A stretch of DNA of 64,000 nt from Hymenobacter wooponensis. Its GTDB lineage: Bacteria > Bacteroidota > Bacteroidia > Cytophagales > Hymenobacteraceae. Positions 8,301 to 16,155 of this stretch are shown here, in pieces. A model generated the notes under the pieces. That model was not told where the DNA came from. It did not search any database and was given only the letters and a program-made list of their open reading frames with translations. Numbering within the stretch: the first letter of the stretch is position 1; every line of letters begins with the position of its first letter. Where the stretch lies: NCBI RefSeq assembly GCF_004745865.1, contig NZ_SRKZ01000011.1, forward strand, positions 1 through 64,000, in the 5' to 3' direction. The translations under genes were made by a program, and so were the position numbers.

Positions 8301-8582
8301 ATGCCGCTTACCCCCACCAACCCCCTCACCCTGTCGGACCGGCTGGCCCTGCAACGGACCCGGCTGGCCAATGAGCGGACCTTGCTCACCTACGTGCGCA
8401 CCAGCCTGGCACTGGTGGGCTTCGGGTTGGCGCTCCTTCAATTTCACCCCGAGCGGGGCGGCCGGTTGGGGTACTCCGCGCTGGCCGTGGCGGGATTGGT
8501 GCTGGCGGTAGGGCTGCTGCGCTTTCGGGCGCACCGCCGGGAGCTGGCGGCCTGCCAGCTCCCGGCTGGTGGCGGTAGTTGA
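8301..8582 (+). CDS. DUF202 (YidH-like) membrane protein
   Basis: The protein has 93 residues with the DUF202 signature RTRLANERTLLTYVRTSLAL followed by two to three membrane helices. The family has no established function. A second copy is encoded at 15858-16109 on the other strand. A bidirectional terminator follows within 50 nt. Confidence 0.8.
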   Translation: MPLTPTNPLTLSDRLALQRTRLANERTLLTYVRTSLALVGFGLALLQFHPERGGRLGYSALAVAGLVLAVGLLRFRAHRRELAACQLPAGGGS

Positions 8583-8631
8583 GCAACAAACACCCCCGGT
8601 GCTACCCGAGGCAAAAGCGTTTGCACCCATA

Positions 8632-8670
8632 AAAAAGGCCCCTGATGCGTCATGCACCAGGGGCCTTTTT
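8632..8670. terminator. Bidirectional intrinsic terminator
   Basis: AAAAAGGCCCCTG (8632-8644) pairs perfectly with CAGGGGCCTTTTT (8658-8670). The A and T tracts on either side let it end both the DUF202 gene (+) and the beta-propeller gene (-) that converge here. Confidence 0.9.
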
Positions 8671-8684
8671 GGTCAGCAGCCGGC

Positions 8685-10157
8685 TTACGGCTGCGTGAGC
8701 GTGACCGCGCCGGCCGGGTTCTTGTCGCCGAGCACCACCACGGCAAAGCGCCCCGCCAGCCGCAGCCGAATCTGGTAGTAGGCGTTGACTTCGACCGCGC
8801 CCTCGGCATCGGTTTTGAAGGCGATAACCGGTTCCGGGGCTACCAGCGCGGTTTTATTGTCCGATAAGTATAAGGTGTAGTTCGTGTTCGGGGCCAGCCG
8901 CTTGAGAGCCAGAATCAACTCGTCCACGTCTTCTACCGGCCGGATAACGGCCACGCCGCCTACCCCGGGTACCGGCTGCGTACCGACGGGTACCAGGCGC
9001 AGGTTAACGGGCGCGACTGGCACAAAGGCTTCCAGGTTGCCGGTGCCGGGACTGCCACCGCCGGCCTTCACCACGTAAATGATGGCGTTCGGGTCCTGGC
9101 CACTGGGAGTTTCGCTCAGCTTGGTATTGGTTTTGGTATCGATGCTCACCAGCGCGTCGCCGTATTCCAGGCCTACGTACACCTTGCTGCCGTCGCCATT
9201 GGGCCACACGCCGTGCGGATTGGGGCCCACCGGAATGGTGGCCACCAACTGGCGTTGGCGGGTGTATACCTTCACCGCGTTTTCGCCGCCCACGGTTACG
9301 TAGGCAAAGTCGCCGGCCGCCGCGCCGCTGAAGCGGGTGCCACCGCCGGGGCCGGCCAGGTTCACGTGGTTGGTGCCGGGGCCGGTGTCAATCACGCCCT
9401 CCACGGCGTAGGTCTGGGCATTCACCACCGTCACCTTGCCCACGTCCTTGTGCGTAAGCCATACCTGCTGGCCGTCGGCCGTTACGGCCAGGTTAGGGGA
9501 AAACTTGCTCACCACCGGTACGCGCGCTATTACTTCGCGGGTTTTCACATCCACCACATCCAGCTCGGCCGTGAAGGAGTGGTCCACAAAGGCCACCTTG
9601 CCGTCAGGCCGGAACACCACCATGCCGGGGCCCGGCGCAGTCTTGATGTTTTTCACGGCCTGCATTTTCTCCACGTCAATCACCGTTACGTAGTCGGCCC
9701 CGCGTACCGTCACCCAGAACTGCTTGCCGTCGGGCGTGAAAAAGCCCTCGTGGGGATTACGGTCCACATACACGGTGTTCTTAATGGCGTTGGTGGCCAG
9801 GTCGATGAACACCACCGCGTTGGTAAGGGTAGCAATGACGCCCAGCGTCTTGCCGTCGGGCGAGACGCCCATGCCGTGCACGTTGGTTTCCCGGTCGTAG
9901 AGCGGGCTCAGGAACTGGGGCCGCCCTTTACCCAGGCGAATCACGCCCAGCAGCTGGTTGGTGTTCGGGTCATGCACCGACACCGTGTTCGACGACTGGT
10001 CGGACGTGTACACCCGGTCGCTGGCGCTGGGCGCTTGAGGGCCGGGGTCGGCCGGCACTACCATGTCGGGCTGGGCATCCTCATCGTTATTTTTCGAGCA
10101 GGCCCCGAGCAGCAGGGTGGCCGCGAGGGCGAAAGTGGAGAAGTTAGTAATGCGCAT
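8685..10157 (-). CDS. YVTN/YncE-like beta-propeller lipoprotein
   Basis: The product has 490 residues. Lipobox LLLGACS near residue 20 marks a lipoprotein. The body has repeated blades with DRVYTSDQSSNTVSVHDP, VVFIDLATNAI, VTVIDVEKMQAVKNI and VTVVNAQTYAV, the pattern of YVTN seven-bladed propellers. A C-terminal beta domain follows a Gly/Pro linker near residue 375. A homologue lies at 11606-13012. Such surface or periplasmic propellers may bind ligands or proteins; the role is unknown. Confidence 0.8.
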   Translation of the reverse strand: MRITNFSTFALAATLLLGACSKNNDEDAQPDMVVPADPGPQAPSASDRVYTSDQSSNTVSVHDPNTNQLLGVIRLGKGRPQFLSPLYDRETNVHGMGVSPDGKTLGVIATLTNAVVFIDLATNAIKNTVYVDRNPHEGFFTPDGKQFWVTVRGADYVTVIDVEKMQAVKNIKTAPGPGMVVFRPDGKVAFVDHSFTAELDVVDVKTREVIARVPVVSKFSPNLAVTADGQQVWLTHKDVGKVTVVNAQTYAVEGVIDTGPGTNHVNLAGPGGGTRFSGAAAGDFAYVTVGGENAVKVYTRQRQLVATIPVGPNPHGVWPNGDGSKVYVGLEYGDALVSIDTKTNTKLSETPSGQDPNAIIYVVKAGGGSPGTGNLEAFVPVAPVNLRLVPVGTQPVPGVGGVAVIRPVEDVDELILALKRLAPNTNYTLYLSDNKTALVAPEPVIAFKTDAEGAVEVNAYYQIRLRLAGRFAVVVLGDKNPAGAVTLTQP

Positions 10158-10188
10158 GGAAAAATAAAATGGAGTGGAAGGGATGCTA

Positions 10189-10229
10189 AAAAACGAAGGC
10201 TGGCTCGTCGTGAAACGGGCCAGCCTTCG
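10189..10229 (-). terminator. Intrinsic terminator
   Basis: On the minus strand an 11-bp stem (10219-10229 with 10194-10204) is followed by a T6 tract (A run at 10188-10193 on the plus strand). It lies just past the stop of the lipoprotein gene at 10265. Confidence 0.8.
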
Positions 10230-10264
10230 GGCCGTTGCGGAGCTACGTCCTAAAATTCAGGGCC

Positions 10265-11494
10265 TTAGCGCGGGGCCGGGGTCAGCAGCTGGCCGTTGGC
10301 CACGGGGCTGATTTGCACTACCTGCGTGGCGCTGCCGGTTTTGCCCGCCGCGTCGGTCACGGCGGCTTTGATGGTGACGCTGGTTTTGCCGCCCAGCTGC
10401 AGGGTACCGCCCACGCTCCAGCCGAAGGTGGTGCGCACGAAGCCGCTCGGGTCCAACTCGCTGCCAGCCGTGTTGAACACCGGGGCCAGGTTGCCGCCGG
10501 CCGGAATCACGTTGCCGTTGGGCTGGAGCAGGGGCACGTCGAAGGTGACTTTCAGGCCCGGCACGTAGCGGTTCACGCCGGCGTTGGATTGCGTCTTGTC
10601 TTCAATCGTGCCGCGGTCAGCGGCGGGCTTGCCAAAGGTGCCGTCCCCGTTTTCGGCCACGTTGATGCCGTTGCGCGACTTATCGAGCGCCGACACCTGG
10701 ATGAAAAACAGCGCGCCGCTGGTGGGCGGGGCCGGCAGCACGCCGGCCGTCTGGATGCCGGGGCTGATGCTGGAGGGGGTGCGCGGGGCAATCATGGTCA
10801 CCGTGGGGCCGTCGGGGTTGTCCACCGTGCCGTAAGTGATGGGTTTGGGGGCGGGCGTCAGGGCCTCACCGCTGAGGGCCCCGTTGGGTCCGGGGCCTAC
10901 CTTCAGCAAGCGGGTGGCCGTGACCTTGCGGCCGGCGCGGTCCGTTACGGAAGTAGTCAGCGTGCAGCTGGTAGTACCGGCCGCCACCGACTCCAGCACG
11001 TGCCAGCTCACCCAGGTGGTCACGCCGGGGCCGGGCGTGTCGTCGGTGCCCGCAATGTTGAAGAGCGAGGCCAGGTTGGTTCCCTTGGGGATGGTGCCGC
11101 CGTCGGGCTTAATCAGGTCCACGTCGAGGCTGGCCGTGAAGCCGGGCAGGTTCACGTTGGGCTGGCCTAGGGCGGCGGTGTTGCGGATGTTGAGGCTTTC
11201 CTTGGTGGGGATGGTGACGGTGTCCTTGGTCACGATTTCCAGGTTGATGGCGAAGCCCGTGCCGTTGTAGTCGGCCGTGGTGGCGTTGCCCAGCCGCCCG
11301 CCGGGCATGATGGTCGCGCCCTCCACCGGCGAGACGATGTTGAGCACCGGCGGCGCGCTGGTGTCGGCGATGGCCTCGTTGTCTTTCTTGCAGCCGCCGA
11401 GCAGCAGCGCACACGCCGCCACCGGCAGCAGAAACCGTTTGAGCGACTGCGCCCGCGAGCTGATGCCAGTGTGTTGATTGAAAATGGATTGCAT
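10265..11494 (-). CDS. Internally duplicated lipoprotein, unknown
   Basis: The product has 409 residues. A long N-region precedes a hydrophobic stretch and lipobox LLGGCKK near residue 35. Two halves repeat the same layout: a strand with SLDVDLIKPDGGTIPKGTNL and FNIAGTDDTPG in the first, TFDVPLLQPNGNVIPAGGNL and FNTAGSELDP in the second, each ending with VTDRAGRK/VTDAAGKT and LTPAP. This suggests a duplicated beta-sandwich. Flanking propeller lipoproteins suggest a shared envelope function, which is inference. Confidence 0.65.
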   Translation of the reverse strand: MQSIFNQHTGISSRAQSLKRFLLPVAACALLLGGCKKDNEAIADTSAPPVLNIVSPVEGATIMPGGRLGNATTADYNGTGFAINLEIVTKDTVTIPTKESLNIRNTAALGQPNVNLPGFTASLDVDLIKPDGGTIPKGTNLASLFNIAGTDDTPGPGVTTWVSWHVLESVAAGTTSCTLTTSVTDRAGRKVTATRLLKVGPGPNGALSGEALTPAPKPITYGTVDNPDGPTVTMIAPRTPSSISPGIQTAGVLPAPPTSGALFFIQVSALDKSRNGINVAENGDGTFGKPAADRGTIEDKTQSNAGVNRYVPGLKVTFDVPLLQPNGNVIPAGGNLAPVFNTAGSELDPSGFVRTTFGWSVGGTLQLGGKTSVTIKAAVTDAAGKTGSATQVVQISPVANGQLLTPAPR

Positions 11495-11605
11495 GTTGTA
11501 GGGTTGTGGTTACAAGTGAATTCAGTTTAGATTAGCTCGGCATTGCAGCAGGAATGGTTGTCCCGGCGGCCATTAATGGCCTTTGGGTGGCCGTCCAAAG
11601 GCGGA

Positions 11606-13012
11606 CTATTCGGCCACCAAAACGGGTTCGCTGTCAGCGGCTTTGGGCGCGACGATTACCCGCGAAAACTTTTTGCCGGATGTATTCAAATCCCCGCCCG
11701 CGATGCGCTGCACCGGCCCCAGCGCCTGGCCCATGGCCCCGCCTTTGGCGTCGGTGCGCACGGTGGTCAGGGCGTAGTCGCGGGGGTAGGGTGCCTTGGT
11801 GCCGCTGGTCAGGAAGATGTCGTAGTCGGTGTTGGGCGTCAGGCCGCGCAGGGCGAAAGTGGCCAAATCCACCAGCCCTTCCGAGCGCAGGGTCATGGTG
11901 CCGGTGGCGGGGCCGGGAGTGGGCGGCTTCAGGGTGCGGACGATGGCGGGCTGGTCCACCAGCTGCCGGCCCAGGCCGGTGGCGCCGGCCGCGCCGGCCG
12001 GCACGGCGTTGGGCACGTACATCAGGGCCATCGGGGCCTGGCCGACTTTTATTTTGGCCAGCACTTTATTGCTCGCGGTGCTGATGGCCACGGCCGAGTC
12101 GCCGTTTTCCAGGCCCACGTACACCCGGCTGCCATCGCCCGAGGGCCAGATGCCGTGCGGCAGCGCCCCCACCGGAATGGTGGCCAGCTGCTTAAAACCC
12201 GGGGCGCGGCTGTACACCTTCACCACGTCCTCGCCGCCCACCGTCACGTAGGCCAGCTTGCCGGCGGCCACGTCCACCGTGGCCACGTGGTTGGAGATGG
12301 GGCCGGTCGTCAGCACGCCGCTGATGGTGAGCGTCTTGGTATCCAGCACCGACACCTTGCCCACGTCCTTGTGCGTGAACCAGATTTGCTGGCCGTCCCG
12401 GGTAGGGAAGATATTGGGCGAGAAGGGGCTCACCACGGGGACTTTTTTGATGACTTTGTAGGTGGCCACGTCCACCACCGCCAGCTCGGGCGAAAAGCTG
12501 GAGCACACGAAGGCGCGCTTGCCGTCGGGGCTGAAGGCAATCTGGCCGGGGCCGTTGGGCACGGGCACGCGGCGGGTTTCGCGCAGCGTGGCCACGTCGA
12601 TGACGGAGAGGTAGTCCTCGCCGCGCACCGTTATCCAGGCCTCCTTGCCGTCGGGCCGGAACGTAGCCTCGTGCGGGGCGCGGCCCACGTACACGCTGCC
12701 CCGGATGGCATTCGTAGCCGTTTCGATGAAAGTGACGTTATTGGAGCCCACCGACACCACGGCCAGCAATTTGTGGTCGGGCGAAGCGCCCAGGCCGTGC
12801 ACCAGCGCCTGCCCTTTGTAGAGCGCCGAGAGCAAATCGGGCTGCGGCTTGCCCAGCACAATCTGGCCCAGCAGCTTGTTGTCGACGGGGTCGATGACCG
12901 AAACGGTGTTGGAAATCTGGTCGGCGGTGTACACCCGGTCGCGGTGGCTCACGGCCTGGGCCGCGGCGGCGCTGGTAATGAGCAACAGACCGGGGAGAAG
13001 GGAAAATTTCAT
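11606..13012 (-). CDS. Secreted YVTN/YncE-like beta-propeller protein
   Basis: The product has 468 residues with a cleaved signal peptide (ASAAAAQA, near residue 20) in place of a lipobox. Blades such as RVYTADQISNTVSVIDPVDN, VTFIETATNAIRG, LSVIDVATLRETRR and AVVDVATYKVIKK match the neighbour at 8685-10157 closely over the propeller, so the pair arose by duplication. The C-terminal extension from about residue 350 is a separate beta domain with LTPNTDYDIFL, also paralleled in the neighbour. Periplasmic; ligand unknown. Confidence 0.8.
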   Translation of the reverse strand: MKFSLLPGLLLITSAAAAQAVSHRDRVYTADQISNTVSVIDPVDNKLLGQIVLGKPQPDLLSALYKGQALVHGLGASPDHKLLAVVSVGSNNVTFIETATNAIRGSVYVGRAPHEATFRPDGKEAWITVRGEDYLSVIDVATLRETRRVPVPNGPGQIAFSPDGKRAFVCSSFSPELAVVDVATYKVIKKVPVVSPFSPNIFPTRDGQQIWFTHKDVGKVSVLDTKTLTISGVLTTGPISNHVATVDVAAGKLAYVTVGGEDVVKVYSRAPGFKQLATIPVGALPHGIWPSGDGSRVYVGLENGDSAVAISTASNKVLAKIKVGQAPMALMYVPNAVPAGAAGATGLGRQLVDQPAIVRTLKPPTPGPATGTMTLRSEGLVDLATFALRGLTPNTDYDIFLTSGTKAPYPRDYALTTVRTDAKGGAMGQALGPVQRIAGGDLNTSGKKFSRVIVAPKAADSEPVLVAE

Positions 13013-13029
13013 TTGGGATTGGGAAAAAG

Positions 13030-13092
13030 AACGTCATGCTGAGCATGTGGCGCATCAAGCCAGGAGCGCAGCCGTAGTCGAAGCATGACGGT
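13030..13092. repeat. REP-like palindrome, copy 2
   Basis: Arms CGTCATGCT (13032-13040) and AGCATGACG (13082-13090) flank a variable interior holding GAGCGCAGCC. The reverse strand reads AGCATGACG-like ends with GGCTGCGCTC inside, the same layout as 5678-5707. It sits between two minus-strand genes. Confidence 0.55.
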
Positions 13093-13108
13093 TCTGATTG
13101 ATTGGGCG

Positions 13109-13543
13109 CTATTTGCCAGAACTCTGGCTCGCCACCGGATGCTGCTTCAGCCAGGCGGCCATCTGCTGAATCTCGACCTGCTGCTCGGCGATGATGCTTT
13201 GGGCGAGGCGGCGTAGGGCCGGGTCTTTGCCGTAGAGCAGTTGCAGGCGGGCCATGTCCACGGCACCCTGGTGGTGGGGCAGCATCATGGCCGCGAAGCT
13301 GGCGTCGATGTCGTTGGGGGTGGCGCCGGTCATGCGGCGCATGCCCTCGTCCATCACCACCATCACCGAATCCATGCCGTGCTGGAAGGCGGCGACCGGG
13401 GTGCCCGGGGCGGCCATGCCGTGGTTCATGTGCATGCCGGCCATGCCCGGCATCGGGGGGGCGCTGGCCGGGTGGTGTTGGGCGCGGGCCGCAACGGCTC
13501 CGCCGAAGGTGAGCGCCAGCAAAAAGAGGAGGGATTTGGTCAT
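13109..13543 (-). CDS. DUF305 Met/His-rich exported protein
   Basis: The start at 13543 gives 144 residues with a signal peptide ending AARAQ. The mature N-terminus (22-57) is rich in Met and His, as in copper-binding tails. The DUF305 helical domain follows: DASFAAMMLPHHQGAVDMA (about 80-98), LLYGKDPALRRLAQSII and EIQQMAAWL. DUF305 is ferritin-like and common in metal-stress loci. A role in binding copper or silver is inferred from composition. Confidence 0.75.
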   Translation of the reverse strand: MTKSLLFLLALTFGGAVAARAQHHPASAPPMPGMAGMHMNHGMAAPGTPVAAFQHGMDSVMVVMDEGMRRMTGATPNDIDASFAAMMLPHHQGAVDMARLQLLYGKDPALRRLAQSIIAEQQVEIQQMAAWLKQHPVASQSSGK

Positions 13544-13673
13544 GTCGTGCACTGGGGCCGCCCCATGAGCGGGGGGCTGGAGGGCTAACGCGCAACCCGG
13601 GGAAATGACTGCCGCCGGAGGGCCAACTGGACCAATACCAGTTTGAACCGGACTTCAACGGCCCGGCCTGGGC

Positions 13674-14453
13674 TCAGGCGAAGCGCTTGAGCAGTTGCTG
13701 CACCCCGGCGCTGTAGCTGCGCGAGGAGGTGACGTGCTGGCCGTTGGCCATGCGAAACAGGTACTCGCCATGCGACCAGTGCTTGAAGTCGACGATGTGG
13801 GCCGGGTTGACGATGCACGAGCGGTGGATGCGTAGGAACACGGCCGGGTCGAGCCGCTCGGCCAACTGGCCTAGGGCCGTGCGCAGCGGGTAGTGCCTGC
13901 CGGCCGCGTGCAGCAGCACGCCGTTGCCGGTGGCTTCGAAGTAGCACACCTCGGCGGCCGGCACGAAGAAGCTGCGCGCCGGCAGTTTCACCAGAAACTG
14001 GTCCTGGTAGTCGGCCGCCGGGGCGGTCCAACCGTGCAGCAGGGCCTCCAGTTCGGGGACGCGGGCCTGGTCCTGGCGCAGCGCCAGCTGCTGCTGCACC
14101 CGGCCTACGCAGTCGGCAAACCGGTCGGGGTCCAGGGGCTTGAGCAGGTAATCCACGGCGTGGAGGGCGAAGGCCTGCACCGCGTACTGGTCGTAGGCCG
14201 TCACGAACACCACCAGCGGGAGCGGCTGGCCGGCCGCCTGCAGCCGCCGCAGCACCTGCACGCCATCAAGGTCGGGCATCTGCACATCAAGGAAAACGAC
14301 GTCGTATGCGCCGGTGTGCAGGGCGGCGAGGGCCTCGGTGCCGTTGGCGGCTTCGCCTGTTACGGCCAGCGCCGGAAAATCGGCCAGCAGCTCGCGCAGC
14401 AGGCTGCGCGCCAGGGGCTCGTCGTCGACCAGCAGCGTGCGGATGGGGCTCAT
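13674..14453 (-). CDS. LytTR-family response regulator
   Basis: The start at 14453 overlaps the kinase stop by 4 nt (ATGA), showing translational coupling. The product has 259 residues. Receiver domain 1-120 has DDE at 10-12, phospho-acceptor D56 in FLDVQMP, T in VTAYD and K in LLKPLD. The LytTR DNA-binding domain covers about 150-255, with VCYFEATGNGV and LRIHRSCIVNPAHI. It is the partner of the kinase encoded just upstream; targets are unknown. Confidence 0.9.
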   Translation of the reverse strand: MSPIRTLLVDDEPLARSLLRELLADFPALAVTGEAANGTEALAALHTGAYDVVFLDVQMPDLDGVQVLRRLQAAGQPLPLVVFVTAYDQYAVQAFALHAVDYLLKPLDPDRFADCVGRVQQQLALRQDQARVPELEALLHGWTAPAADYQDQFLVKLPARSFFVPAAEVCYFEATGNGVLLHAAGRHYPLRTALGQLAERLDPAVFLRIHRSCIVNPAHIVDFKHWSHGEYLFRMANGQHVTSSRSYSAGVQQLLKRFA

Positions 14454-15562
14454 GCGGGCTCCGGGGTAACGCCGGCCGCCGCCCGCCGGAACGGGATGGA
14501 CAGGCGCAGGCAGTAGCCGCACGCCGGGGCCGACTCCACCGCCAGGGCATAGTCCGGGCCGTAGAGTGTGGCCAGCCGGCTTTCCAGGTTGCGCAGACCG
14601 ATGCCCCGCGCGGCGGTGTCGGCCGCGCCCCGGCCGTTGTCCTGCACCTGCAGCAGCAGCCGGTCGCCCTGTTTTTCGGCCCGCACGGCCAGCTCACCGG
14701 CCCCGGCGCGGGGCGCCAGGCCGTGGCGCACGGCGTTTTCTACCACCGGCTGCAGCAGCAGGGCGGGCAGCAGCGCCCCTTCGGTATCGGGGGCAATATT
14801 GTAGCGCACGGCCAGCCGGTCGGGGAAGCGGGTTTGCTCAATTTCGAGGTAGAGGCGGGTGAGGCGCAGCTCCTGTTCCAGGGTCACTTCCTGCTCGTCG
14901 GTGCCTTCCAGCACCAGCCGCAGAAACTGGCTGAGCTGGGCCAGCATGCGCCGGGCAGCTTTCACGTCCTGGCTCATCAGGGCCGACACGGCGTTCATGG
15001 AATTGAAGAGAAAGTGCGGCTGGAGCTGCATTTTCAGGGCCTGCAGCTGGGCCTGCACCAGCTGGGTTTCGAGCTGGGCGGCCCGCACCCGCCCTTCGCG
15101 GTACCGCTCGCGGTACTGCACGGCGTAGGCGATGCAGAGCAGCATCCAGTAAATGGGCACCCAGCTGTTGGCGTTGGCCACGACCTCGGCGAGGGAAACC
15201 CGGCCCGGCACGGCCCCGCTGCCGTGCATCACGGCGGCGTACACGAGGCGGTAAGCAAGCGTGAGGACGTAGCTGGCCGCCGCGTGGGCCAGCAGGTGCC
15301 GCAGCCGGTGGCGGCTCTCGAGGAGGTTGAAGCGGGCCGCCAGGGCAAACACCACCGGCGTGAGCAGCCCCCAAATCAGGCCGTGCAGCAGGCGCCCGCC
15401 CAAGGCCTCGCGCCAGTCGGTGGGCGTGCCGGCCGAGAGGTTCTGCACGAAAATCAGCAGCACCATGAACCCGCTGAACAGCAGCCACGCCAGGGCAATG
15501 GTGGCGCCGCTCACCAGAGGCGGGGTCTTCTGCGGTTCTGGGGGCCGGGCGGTCGTGCTCAT
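14450..15562 (-). CDS. LytS-type sensor histidine kinase
   Basis: The product has 370 residues. Four hydrophobic segments in the first 150 residues form a membrane sensor; a coiled stretch rich in Arg and Gln leads to the His_kinase motif LQPHFLFNSMNAVSAL, whose His is phosphorylated. The ATPase part has PVVENAVRHGL (N box) and DNGRG with GIGLRNLESRL (G boxes). It is co-translated with the regulator downstream. A near -7 box (TACCTTTA) only 8 nt upstream of the ATG hints at a very short leader. Confidence 0.9.
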   Translation of the reverse strand: MSTTARPPEPQKTPPLVSGATIALAWLLFSGFMVLLIFVQNLSAGTPTDWREALGGRLLHGLIWGLLTPVVFALAARFNLLESRHRLRHLLAHAAASYVLTLAYRLVYAAVMHGSGAVPGRVSLAEVVANANSWVPIYWMLLCIAYAVQYRERYREGRVRAAQLETQLVQAQLQALKMQLQPHFLFNSMNAVSALMSQDVKAARRMLAQLSQFLRLVLEGTDEQEVTLEQELRLTRLYLEIEQTRFPDRLAVRYNIAPDTEGALLPALLLQPVVENAVRHGLAPRAGAGELAVRAEKQGDRLLLQVQDNGRGAADTAARGIGLRNLESRLATLYGPDYALAVESAPACGYCLRLSIPFRRAAAGVTPEPA

Positions 15563-15857
15563 AGGCTTTAAAGGTAGCGAAACCCGCCGCTGCCGCGCTG
15601 GCCCGGCCTCCAGGTTGGCCTTTTTGGCGGGCCAATGGGCCTTCGGGCCGGTGTTGGGCGAGCTCGATTACCCCGCCGGGGCTAAGCGCACGGGAAGTTT
15701 GTGAAAAAGGTTAGCCGTAGCAGGCGCGGGCCTCCCGCCGAGAGTCAGACAATTCTCACTAGCCTGTTTAACCTTTGTACCAAACTTTTAACCAAGGCCA
15801 CTGTTGTGGCGGTATGGCGCTACCGCAAAACGTCGGCGTAGGGGCGGAGGTTTGAAG
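15563..15857. other. Intergenic region, no gene seen
   Basis: The 295 bp lie between the divergent kinase start and the convergent DUF202 stop. I see no credible gene. A plus-strand stretch near 15765-15795 is AT-rich (TTTAACCTTTGTACC and AAACTTTTAACC) and could be an old promoter, but no gene follows it. Confidence 0.5.
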
Positions 15858-16109
15858 CTACAGGCGGCACTTTTCAATTTCGCGCTGCCGCATGCGAAAT
15901 CGTACCCAGCCGATGACGAGCAGCAATGCGGCCAAGCCCACGGCCCAGTAACCCAGCGAGCCGGCCCGCACGGGGTGCAGCTGAATCAGGGCCAAGCCGA
16001 AGCCGAGCATGGCCAAGCTGGTGCGCACGTACGTCAGAAAAGTACGCTCGTTGGCCATGCGGGTGCGAGCGGCGGCCAGGCCCTGCTGATCATAAGCGGT
16101 AGGGGGCAT
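15858..16109 (-). CDS. DUF202 (YidH-like) membrane protein
   Basis: The product has 83 residues with the DUF202 signature RTRMANERTFLTYVRTSLAM and two following membrane helices. It is a paralogue of 8301-8582. It lies 46 nt after the SoxB-like gene on the same strand and may be the last gene of the long sulfur operon. Function unknown. Confidence 0.8.
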   Translation of the reverse strand: MPPTAYDQQGLAAARTRMANERTFLTYVRTSLAMLGFGLALIQLHPVRAGSLGYWAVGLAALLLVIGWVRFRMRQREIEKCRL

Positions 16110-16155
16110 CAGTAGAAATAAAGGGGGCCGTGGGGAACAAAGCAGGTGGATGTTG

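Noticed and set aside
15700-15800. Possible small RNA or tRNA in the gap upstream of the DUF202 gene
   Set aside because: No cloverleaf, CCA end or terminator could be drawn.
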